Origin: Acidobacteriota bacterium
GTDB lineage: Bacteria; Acidobacteriota; Terriglobia; Terriglobales; Acidobacteriaceae
Direction of reading: 5' to 3'
DNA length: 12,092 nucleotides
NCBI GenBank assembly: GCA_021809235.1
Contig: JAKBAG010000071.1
Span: 1-12,092 of the forward strand
Positions 6,371-12,092 of the stretch are shown here, one piece after another (the first letter of the stretch is position 1; each line of letters starts with the position of its first letter). The notes beneath the pieces are model-generated. The model did not search any database. It was not told the DNA's origin and saw nothing but the letters and a program-made list of their open reading frames with translations. The translations under genes and the position numbers were made by a program.

Positions 6371-6386
6371 TGGACACAAAATTGCA
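6371..6386 (+). promoter_or_regulatory. Sigma-54 (-24/-12) promoter of the flagellar operon
   Basis: TGGACACAAAATTGCA carries the invariant GG (6372-6373) and GC (6384-6385) exactly ten bases apart, and TTGCA matches the -12 consensus fully; the positions after TGG deviate from the consensus CACG. Transcription should start near 6397, leaving a leader of about 14 bases that begins at the flgB ribosome binding site. It lies 94 bases after the stop of a GAFTGA-containing RpoN activator gene, the expected regulator. Confidence 0.82.
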
Positions 6387-6396
6387 CGTGAAACGG

Positions 6397-6404
6397 TGAG
6401 GAGG
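6397..6404 (+). promoter_or_regulatory. flgB ribosome binding site
   Basis: TGAGGAGG with six bases to ATG 6411. It decides the start: an in-frame GTG at 6396 would overlap this site and lie at or before the predicted transcription start. Confidence 0.8.
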
Positions 6405-6410
6405 TTTTCC

Positions 6411-6761
6411 ATGCAACTGGAAACAACATTGAGCGATGAGCTGACGCGGTATCTGGATCTGAGCACGCGCCAGATCCAGATTACGGCTGCCAACATGGCC
6501 AATATCGATACTCCGGGGTATCGCACCGTGGGGATGGACTTTGATGCCGCGATGCAGGAGGCGCTTGCCGAAGGTGGGCAGCAGGCCGTCGAGCCGCGGA
6601 TTCGCCCGGTTGGCGGGCTGGTCGTGCGTCCGGATGGCAATGATGTCTCGATGGATCGTGAGTCGATGCAGATGGCCGAGGCTCAGCTGCGATACAAGAC
6701 CGGCGTGGCTCTGCTGCGGCGGGAGTATACGCGTGTCTTCAACGCCATCCACGCCAAGTAA
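6411..6761 (+). CDS. flgB: Flagellar basal-body rod protein FlgB
   Basis: Proximal rod subunit of the flagellum, exported by the flagellar type III apparatus and assembled in the periplasm on the FliE/MS-ring base. It has 116 residues, slightly shorter than E. coli FlgB (about 138). The rod-protein signature ANMANIDTPGYR (27-38) is intact, and the C-terminal amphipathic helix MAEAQLRYKTGVALLRREYTRV-like region (near 88-110) matches the family. There is no cleavable signal peptide, as expected for type III export. It is the first gene of the flagellar unit, directly behind the sigma-54 promoter and with a strong ribosome binding site. The 78-base gap to flgC contains no promoter that I can recognise. 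Confidence 0.95.
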   Translation: MQLETTLSDELTRYLDLSTRQIQITAANMANIDTPGYRTVGMDFDAAMQEALAEGGQQAVEPRIRPVGGLVVRPDGNDVSMDRESMQMAEAQLRYKTGVALLRREYTRVFNAIHAK

Positions 6762-6827
6762 CAAGTCAGGAGTAGGCGTGCGCGCGACACACGGACAGGG
6801 CTGTATGGCGGGTGGAATGAGCGGTCA

Positions 6828-6833
6828 GGGAGG
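6828..6833 (+). promoter_or_regulatory. flgC ribosome binding site
   Basis: GGGAGG lies six bases before ATG 6840 and directly abuts the in-frame ATG at 6834, so initiation at 6840 is favoured. Confidence 0.7.
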
Positions 6834-6839
6834 ATGCAG

Positions 6840-7349
6840 ATGAATCTCTTCGGAATGATGGATATCTCCAGTTCGGCACTTGAGGCCGAGCGAATGCGTG
6901 CCGAGGTTGTAGCGGCCAACATGGCCAACGCCGAAACGACGCGCACGGCCGACGGTACGCCGTATCACCGGCAGCATGTGGTCTTCTCCGCTGGTTCTGC
7001 GCAGAACTTTGCCGGAGCGCTGTCGACGCAACTGGATCCGGCAACGCAGCTGGCTGCGTTGCAGTCGGCAGCTGCCTCGCCGACCATGATGATCCCGCTG
7101 CCCGGGGCATCGCCGGTTGCTCCCGGCGTCCAGGTGGCGGCAGTGGTGCAGGATACGGCACCGCCGCTGCGACGCTATGATCCCGGGCACCCGGATGCCG
7201 ATGCGCAGGGCTATGTCTCCTATCCGGATATCAATCCACTGACCGAGATGGTGGATCTGATGGGAGCAACGCGCTCCTACGGATTGAATGTCTCGGCCGT
7301 GCAGGCCGAGAAGTCCATGATTACCTCCTCGCTGGACATCGTGCGATAG
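6840..7349 (+). CDS. flgC: Flagellar basal-body rod protein FlgC
   Basis: Second proximal rod protein. Its 169 residues are longer than the 134 of E. coli FlgC. The N-terminal rod motif ANMANAETTRT (27-37) and the FlgC-specific segment YDPGHPDADAQGYVSYPDI (113-131), followed by NPLTEMVDLMGATRSYGLNV, are both well preserved. The extra length sits in the middle (about 51-105), an Ala/Gln/Pro-rich stretch that looks like a surface insertion and is weakly conserved in the family. ATG 6840 is chosen over ATG 6834 because of the spacing to GGGAGG. It follows flgB and precedes fliE, the conserved order flgB-flgC-fliE, which suits proteins that assemble onto one another. Confidence 0.95.
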   Translation: MNLFGMMDISSSALEAERMRAEVVAANMANAETTRTADGTPYHRQHVVFSAGSAQNFAGALSTQLDPATQLAALQSAAASPTMMIPLPGASPVAPGVQVAAVVQDTAPPLRRYDPGHPDADAQGYVSYPDINPLTEMVDLMGATRSYGLNVSAVQAEKSMITSSLDIVR

Positions 7350-7443
7350 CACAGCCGGAGGGCTCCTCGAACCGATAGGGAGAAGCTGTGTTCCGCAACA
7401 TTTCGCCGAAGCCATACCGGCGCAAACCGTATAAGGAGTTTGG

Positions 7444-7932
7444 ATGCTTTCCGCATTTGCCGCCAGCCTTACAGCACTGTCGCCGTCCTCAGCCGGGCAG
7501 ACCGCACTCAGCCCCTTCGGAGCGGCGCTCGATGCCGTCAGCCCGTCTGCAAGCTTATCTGCCAGCCCATGGGGCGGCAGCGAAGCTGCGTCGTCATTTT
7601 CGTCGTCGATGACGGATGCCCTGGGTATGGCGCAGAGTTCGTCTTCCGTGCTGGCGCCTGCGGGCTTGGCCATGGATCCCTTTGTCTCTGCTTTGGCTCC
7701 GGCCGGAGGCAGTGCGCCGTTCTCCGATCTGCTGGTGCAGTCTGTGCAGCAGGTGAATCAGCTGGAGCGGGCAGCGCGCAGCTCGATTGAAGGTCTGATC
7801 TCGGGCAAGGGAGTGGACGTGCATCAGGCGATGATTGCTACCGAGAAGGCCGAGATGGGCTTTGACATGGCTGTCGCGGTTCGGGACAAGGCGCTGTCGG
7901 CCTATCAGCAGGTGATGGGGATGCAGTTTTAA
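7444..7932 (+). CDS. fliE: Flagellar hook-basal body protein FliE
   Basis: MS-ring/rod junction adaptor, exported early and needed for export of the rod proteins. The family core is the C-terminal 70 residues: FSDLLVQSVQQVNQLE, then GKGVDVHQAMIATEKAEMGF, then AVRDKALSAYQQVMGMQF, a close match to FliE. The N-terminal roughly 90 residues are a Ser/Ala/Pro-rich, probably disordered extension, making 162 residues against about 104 in E. coli. AAGGAG at 7433-7438 stands five bases from ATG 7444. The 94-base gap from flgC contains this site and no convincing promoter. Identification rests on the C-terminal half and on the position between flgC and fliF. Confidence 0.93.
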   Translation: MLSAFAASLTALSPSSAGQTALSPFGAALDAVSPSASLSASPWGGSEAASSFSSSMTDALGMAQSSSSVLAPAGLAMDPFVSALAPAGGSAPFSDLLVQSVQQVNQLERAARSSIEGLISGKGVDVHQAMIATEKAEMGFDMAVAVRDKALSAYQQVMGMQF

Positions 7933-8016
7933 GTTCGACACGTCGGCTTCGCAGGAGAACGACGGTATTTGTCCGGCAAACCCAAGGCAGGGTTGGAGAG
8001 GAAGCAGAGTATAGGC

Positions 8017-9687
8017 ATGGCAGCAGGCGCACAGATCGATCGTAGTCCGGGCCAGATTCCCGCCGCACCGCTGCAGCCTGGGGCGACAGGGGAGAATGGC
8101 GGCCAGGCGGCCGGTGTATTGTCGCGGGCGCAGGCCGGATGGGGGCAGGCCACCGAGCGATGGGCGGCCATGGAGCCTCAGCAGAGGACGCGGTTGACGG
8201 TGGGTGCAGCGCTGGTGGTGGCCGTGCTCGCGACCATGGTCTGGTTTGCCACACGGACCGACTGGCGTATTCTCTACGCCGGCATGGATGCCGACGATGC
8301 GCGGGGGATGGCGCAGATTCTGACCCAGTCCCAGATTCCCTTTGATCTTGCCGCCGGGGGCACGACGATTCGCGTCCCGGCCTCCGACCTGGACAAGGCA
8401 AGGCTGGCCACGGCGGCCAAAGGCGGTCCGCACAGTGGCCGCATGGGCTTTGAGCTCTTCGACAAGCCCAACTGGGTAGGTTCGGAGTTTGATGAGCGGG
8501 TGAACTATCAGCGTGCGCTGGAAGGGGAGTTGGAGCATACGATCGCCACACTGGCCGATGTGCAGGCCGCTCGCGTGCATCTGGTGCTTCCGCATGACTC
8601 CCTGTTTCGGGACCAGGATCGACCGGCGAAGGCCTCCGTGGTGCTGACGTTGCGTCATGGTCATCTTGCAGACGGGGAGGACGATTCCATCCGCAATCTG
8701 GTGGCTTCGGCCGTGGATGGGCTTACCCCGGCGCAGGTGGTGCTGGTCGATGCCAGCGGACACTTGCCGCTTGGTCCCAAGACCGGCGAGCAGGTGCGAC
8801 TGGGAACCGAGGAGGCGCTGGAGGCCAAGCTGCTGGATACGCTCGAGCCGGTAGTTGGCGCGGGCAATGTGCGTGCCTCGGTGACGGTCGATTACAACCC
8901 GAAGACGACCGAAGAGACTGACGAAACCTACGATCCCAATCAGACGGTGGCCCTTTCGATGCAGCGCACCGAGCAAAGCACCGGCCCGCAGCCGATTGCA
9001 GCCGGCGTTCCAGGAACGGCCTCGAATGCGCCGAACTCCCAGCCCAAGCCGGTGTATCCTCCGCAGCAGACGCAGCCGGAGACGGCCAAGACCGAAAGCG
9101 GCACCTATGCTGCCTCGCACAAGATTCTGCATACGCTGGAACAGCCCGGGCATCTGCGACGGATTACGGCTGCCATTCTGGTCAACGACAGGCTGCTGCA
9201 TGCTGCCAACGGCAAATCGCCTGCTGTCTGGCAGCATCTGAGCGCTGCCGAGATGCAGAACCTGACGGCGCTGGCACAGGCGGCGGTGGGTTTTGATCCA
9301 AGCCGTGGGGATCTGGTGACGGTGGAGAATCTGCCGTTTGAGGGCAATCAGGGTGTCGTTGCCGTTTCGGCTCCGCAGCGCATCCTGCAGATGGCCGAGC
9401 AGTCTCCGCTGGTGTTGAAGTATGGCACGCTGCTGGTGGCTCTGGCGCTGCTGATTCTGCTGGGAATTCGTCCGGCTTTGCGGACTCCGAAGGCCAAGGT
9501 TGCGGCAAACGGCGCTCCGGCGCAGCTTGGCGACGGCATTAGTCCGCCACTGCTGGCCAAGGAACTTCCGGAGTTGGATCCGGAGAGGCTGCGTGCCCAG
9601 CAGGTCTTTGATCAGGTCAGCGAGCAGTTGAAGCAGAATCCGACCCAAAGCTCCAGGCTGTTGCAGAGCTGGATTCATTCGGATTGA
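8017..9687 (+). CDS. fliF: Flagellar MS-ring protein FliF
   Basis: Inner-membrane protein that forms the MS ring, the platform for the rotor and export gate. From ATG 8017 it has 556 residues, near the family norm. A cytoplasmic N-terminus of about 58 residues precedes transmembrane helix 1 (about 59-78, AALVVAVLATMVWFA). Then come the periplasmic ring-building motifs, including GFELFDKPNWVGSEFDERVN, LEGELEHTI and ARVHLVLP, and a Pro/Gln/Thr-rich stretch. Helix 2 lies near 468-486 (GTLLVALALLILLGI). The cytoplasmic C-terminus ends QNPTQSSRLLQSWIHSD, resembling the FliG-binding tail. The start is uncertain: TTG at 7969 would add 16 residues and has AGGAG eleven bases upstream, while ATG 8017 lacks a well-spaced site. 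fliG follows, matching the FliF-FliG contact. Confidence 0.95.
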   Translation: MAAGAQIDRSPGQIPAAPLQPGATGENGGQAAGVLSRAQAGWGQATERWAAMEPQQRTRLTVGAALVVAVLATMVWFATRTDWRILYAGMDADDARGMAQILTQSQIPFDLAAGGTTIRVPASDLDKARLATAAKGGPHSGRMGFELFDKPNWVGSEFDERVNYQRALEGELEHTIATLADVQAARVHLVLPHDSLFRDQDRPAKASVVLTLRHGHLADGEDDSIRNLVASAVDGLTPAQVVLVDASGHLPLGPKTGEQVRLGTEEALEAKLLDTLEPVVGAGNVRASVTVDYNPKTTEETDETYDPNQTVALSMQRTEQSTGPQPIAAGVPGTASNAPNSQPKPVYPPQQTQPETAKTESGTYAASHKILHTLEQPGHLRRITAAILVNDRLLHAANGKSPAVWQHLSAAEMQNLTALAQAAVGFDPSRGDLVTVENLPFEGNQGVVAVSAPQRILQMAEQSPLVLKYGTLLVALALLILLGIRPALRTPKAKVAANGAPAQLGDGISPPLLAKELPELDPERLRAQQVFDQVSEQLKQNPTQSSRLLQSWIHSD

Positions 9688-9711
9688 GGGCGGAAATGTG
9701 GAATGGTTGGG

Positions 9712-9729
9712 GCCGGAGCTTTCTCCGGC
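9712..9729 (+). other. Stable hairpin between fliF and fliG
   Basis: GCCGGAG (9712-9718) and CTCCGGC (9723-9729) form a perfect 7-bp stem with loop CTTT, 24 bases after the fliF stop. No U-run follows, so it is not a standard intrinsic terminator. It may act in mRNA processing, protect the upstream message, or set the fliF:fliG ratio. Function is inferred from position only. Confidence 0.5.
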
Positions 9730-9761
9730 AGATACACCTGAAAGAAAGTGACTGAGGGAAC

Positions 9762-10811
9762 GTGGCAGATCTGGGTACGGACATCGCAGCTCGACGTAAG
9801 ATGGCAGCTTCCATTGGAGGCGCTCGCAAGGCCGCGATTCTGATGGTGGCCGTTGGCGAGAATATTGCCAGTGAGATACTGCGCTCGCTTCCTGAAGCAG
9901 ACGTGCAGCGTATTACCGAAGAGCTGGCCGATCTGCGCGGGATTCCTCCAGAGCTTTCGGCTGAGATTGTCGAGGAGTTCTGGGAGCTGCTGGAGACCCA
10001 GCAGGTCATGATGCATGGTGGCGTGGACTATGCGTCACGATTGCTGGAGGATGCCTTCGGCAAGCAGCGTGCCACAGATCTGATGTCGCTGGTGCGACGC
10101 GCGCAGGAGGCTAGCCAGGGGAATCTGGCCAAGCTGCAGAAGACCGATCCGTTGCAGCTGGGCAAACTGCTGGAGGCCGAGCATCCGCAGACGATCGCGC
10201 TGGTGCTGGCGCATCTGGACCCGCGGCGGGCCTCGCTGGTGCTGGATAACCTGAGCGAGGAGCGCAAGGTGGTGGCCGTGCGCCGATTGGCGGAGATGCG
10301 CCAGTTCTCGCCGGAGATGGCGCAGAAAGTTGCATTGATCCTCCATCGCCGTCTGGAGAACGTGGGCGACAACAAGCGCAAGAGCTACTCCGGATTTAAA
10401 GCCGTTGCCGATCTGTTGAACCGACAGAATGCCGAGGAGGCCAAGCACATTCTGGAGGTACTGGAGGAGAGTGATCCGGAGCTGGCATTGAATATTCGGA
10501 ATCTGATGTTCACCTTTGACGACCTGATTGCGGTTCCCGCAGCCAGCATCCGCGAGATTGTGTCCGGCGTGGACAAGAAGCAGCTCGCGCTAGCCCTGCG
10601 GGGAGCCAATGAGGAATTGCGTGCCCAGGTCTTCAAGGCCATGAGTTCGCGCGCTGTCGAGATGCTGAAGGAGGATATGGAAGTTTTGGGCCCGGTGCGA
10701 TCCCGCGAGGTGGCTGCAGCGCAGCAGGAGATTCTGAATCTGGCGCGTCGACTGGAGGCAGAAGGCAAGATCATTCTGAAGATGGAAGCCGGCGACGAGA
10801 TGATGGCCTGA
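9762..10811 (+). CDS. fliG: Flagellar motor switch protein FliG
   Basis: Cytoplasmic rotor protein of 349 residues (family about 330-345) that joins FliF to the C ring and contacts the stator to produce torque. The N-terminal FliF-binding domain starts GARKAAILMVAVGENIASEI. The middle domain contains EHPQTIA (140-146), the FliM-contact motif. The hinge MFTFDDL (249-255) leads to the torque domain, which keeps the charged series R280, R297, E304/D305 and R313 (in LALALRGA, SSRA, KEDM and GPVR), equivalent to the E. coli torque residues. The start codon is GTG at 9762, with GAGG four bases upstream. No ATG occurs near it in frame before residue 14, and a later start would trim the FliF-binding region. 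Confidence 0.97.
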   Translation: MADLGTDIAARRKMAASIGGARKAAILMVAVGENIASEILRSLPEADVQRITEELADLRGIPPELSAEIVEEFWELLETQQVMMHGGVDYASRLLEDAFGKQRATDLMSLVRRAQEASQGNLAKLQKTDPLQLGKLLEAEHPQTIALVLAHLDPRRASLVLDNLSEERKVVAVRRLAEMRQFSPEMAQKVALILHRRLENVGDNKRKSYSGFKAVADLLNRQNAEEAKHILEVLEESDPELALNIRNLMFTFDDLIAVPAASIREIVSGVDKKQLALALRGANEELRAQVFKAMSSRAVEMLKEDMEVLGPVRSREVAAAQQEILNLARRLEAEGKIILKMEAGDEMMA

Positions 10812-10859
10812 TCGGGCAGGGAATCCCGGGGCAACCAGCGCAGACTTTGAGGACGGTGC

Positions 10860-11849
10860 ATGCAACGATCCACACAGGCAGGACGAACGGCAATCGGTAC
10901 AGCGTCGTCAGCGGCGGCAGGCTCGCCGCAGGTTGAATCCCTCCGCATCGAGGACTATCTGTACGAGCGGCAGCCATTGGAGCAGGGATTGGATCCGGAG
11001 ACGCAGGTCGCAGGTCCGGTGCTGACGACCGAAGGAGAACTGGAGCGGGCTGCCGCGCAACTGGCGGCTGTTTTCCCTGGCTTTCTTTCCATCGCTGTTC
11101 CGACCGGTGAGCCGCAGGCGGTATCCGCGGATCGAGCGCGTCCGGATGTTGGCGGACAGTCGGTCGAAGAGCAGAACGAAGCAGGGAACGAAGCGCCGGA
11201 GAGCAGCGCTCTCTGGCACCAGGGCTGGCAGGCGGGCCACGCGCAGGGCAGGGAAGAGGGCTGGCAACAGGCGCAGGAGGAGCTGGCCTTGCAGGATCAG
11301 GATGCCGCGCAGAAGCTGCAGCAGACGGCGCAGCAGCAGGTGATCGGCGCCCTGGAGGCATTTTCCGTGGAGCGCGAACGCTACTTCCACGAGCTGGAGC
11401 AGGAGGCTGTGCGACTGGCGCTGGCGATTGCAGCGCGGATTCTTCGCCGGGAGGCGCAGATGGATCCGCTGCTGCTGTCTGGTGCCGTGCGCGTGGCCCT
11501 GGGGCAGCTGGGGGAGTCGACGGCCGTGCGCCTGATTGTGCCCGAGGCAGATCGCGTGCTGTGGGAGGAGTCGCTGCGGCTGACTCCGGGGTTGCGGCTG
11601 CGTCCGGAGGTGATTGGCGATGCACGGATGGAGCTGGGCGAGTGCCGCATTCAGACGGAGTTTGGCGGGGCGGACCTGAGTCTGCATGAGCAGCTGCGTG
11701 AGATTGAACGCGGTTTCTTTGATCGCCTGCCCCAGCGTGCCGCTCCCGAGAGTGCGGGGGCACGGCCGGCTTCGGCGGAGCCTGCGGCCTTTGGGGACGA
11801 GTCCATGGTCGATCCCGCATCGACAGAAATGGCTGGGAATCCGCGATGA
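10860..11849 (+). CDS. fliH: Flagellar export ATPase regulator FliH
   Basis: Peripheral-stalk protein that binds the FliI ATPase and links it to the C ring and export gate. It has 329 residues, longer than the roughly 235 of E. coli FliH because of a poorly conserved acidic, Ala/Glu-rich N-terminus of about 115 residues. The diagnostic feature is the GxxxG run G122-G126-G130-G134 (GWQAGHAQGREEG), followed by a Gln/Glu-rich coiled coil (about 135-185). The C-terminal FliH/V-ATPase-E-like domain contains LALAIAARILRREAQ, GECRIQTEFGGADLSL and LREIERGFF. ATG 10860 has GAGGA six bases upstream. The stop codon overlaps the fliI start as ATGA, so the two are translationally coupled, in keeping with a FliH2-FliI complex. 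Confidence 0.92.
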   Translation: MQRSTQAGRTAIGTASSAAAGSPQVESLRIEDYLYERQPLEQGLDPETQVAGPVLTTEGELERAAAQLAAVFPGFLSIAVPTGEPQAVSADRARPDVGGQSVEEQNEAGNEAPESSALWHQGWQAGHAQGREEGWQQAQEELALQDQDAAQKLQQTAQQQVIGALEAFSVERERYFHELEQEAVRLALAIAARILRREAQMDPLLLSGAVRVALGQLGESTAVRLIVPEADRVLWEESLRLTPGLRLRPEVIGDARMELGECRIQTEFGGADLSLHEQLREIERGFFDRLPQRAAPESAGARPASAEPAAFGDESMVDPASTEMAGNPR

Positions 11850-12092
11850 CGCCACTGGGACAGCTCTCCGGATACCACCATCGGCTGCGACGGCTGCAGC
11901 CCTGGCGCTGGCGCGGTCAGGTCCTTCAGGCGATTGGGCAGACGATTGAATCGGCTGGTCCCATTTGTTCGGTGGGACAGCTTTGCTCGATTGTGGATCG
12001 GCAGGGCAGTCGGCATCTGGCCGAGGTGATCGGCTTTCGCGGGCAAACGGTTCTCTCGATGCCGGTCAACGCACCGGAAGGAATTCAATACG
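11846..12092 (+). CDS. fliI: Flagellum-specific ATP synthase FliI (N-terminal part)
   Basis: The frame is open from ATG 11846 to the window edge, giving 82 codons, so the gene is truncated by the window and not by mutation. FliI is the hexameric ATPase of the flagellar type III export apparatus. The visible part is the N-terminal beta-barrel region: GQVLQAIGQTIESAGPICSV, GQLCSIVDRQG, AEVIGFRGQTVLSMPV. This is the expected FliI/YscN pattern of a G-V-I-E-x-x-G-P element, then a short cysteine-containing GELC-like motif, then E-V-x-G-F. The Walker A motif lies beyond the window. The ATG overlaps the fliH stop (ATGA). No strong Shine-Dalgarno site is present, only GGGAA at 11835-11839, so initiation probably depends on coupling to fliH. 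Confidence 0.93.
   Translation, partial: MTPLGQLSGYHHRLRRLQPWRWRGQVLQAIGQTIESAGPICSVGQLCSIVDRQGSRHLAEVIGFRGQTVLSMPVNAPEGIQY

Noticed and set aside
6805..6843. Twelve-codon open frame overlapping the flgC start as ATGA
   Set aside because: It has no ribosome binding site and a glycine-rich peptide with no similarity that I recognise. Overlap with an ATG is expected by chance at this length.
7370..7379. ACCGATAG resembling the -10 of a sigma-28 flagellar promoter before fliE
   Set aside because: Only six of eight positions fit and no TAAAGTTT-like -35 is found at the required distance.
7594..9678. Long open frame on the minus strand opposite fliE/fliF
   Set aside because: It lies entirely antisense to well-supported flagellar genes, its product is Arg/Gln/His/Leu-rich with no recognisable domain, and this is the usual shadow in GC-rich coding DNA.

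Overview
The window is GC-rich chromosomal DNA with closely spaced, mostly core genes and no sign of mobile elements, tRNA, rRNA or CRISPR. The gene set and protein style fit a flagellated, Gram-negative-type bacterium: zinc-ribbon threonine synthase, E. coli-like LexA, a sigma-54 activator, and a flagellar basal-body cluster with Ala/Ser-rich low-complexity extensions. My best guess is Acidobacteriota (Acidobacteriaceae-like), from general impression only; no database comparison was possible.

Layout. (1) 1-2363: thrC and thrB, the last two steps of threonine synthesis, three bases apart on the + strand; thrC lacks only the first base of its probable start codon. (2) 2364-2654: an AT-rich gap with a promoter-like element, a possible short RNA and a strong intrinsic terminator, followed by the trxA leader. 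(3) 2655-2987: trxA. A long perfect hairpin (3023-3052) lies between trxA and the convergent lexA (3086-3691, minus strand). The lexA -10 box sits so close to its ATG that the mRNA is probably leaderless. (4) 3692-4036: the divergent intergenic region, with an 18-bp palindrome in front of lexA. (5) 4037-4792 and 4873-6276: an OmpR-type response regulator without a neighbouring kinase, then a sigma-54-dependent activator with a degenerate receiver domain and no recognisable DNA-binding domain. (6) 6371-6386: a well-spaced -24/-12 sigma-54 promoter, directly followed by flgB-flgC-fliE-fliF-fliG-fliH-fliI, which runs off the window edge.

How the parts fit. flgB/flgC encode proximal rod proteins, fliE the MS-ring/rod adaptor, fliF the MS ring, fliG the rotor switch, and fliH/fliI the export ATPase regulator and ATPase. 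This is the early-assembly flagellar set in its widely conserved order. The activator next to a sigma-54 promoter suggests a local switch: activator plus RpoN turns on the basal-body operon. The activator appears to lack its own DNA-binding domain, so it would work from solution or need a DNA-bound partner; the adjacent OmpR-type regulator is a candidate partner, but that is inference. Most of the window is ordinary core genome. The less ordinary parts are this regulator pair, the possible small RNA upstream of trxA, and the leaderless lexA promoter with its palindrome.
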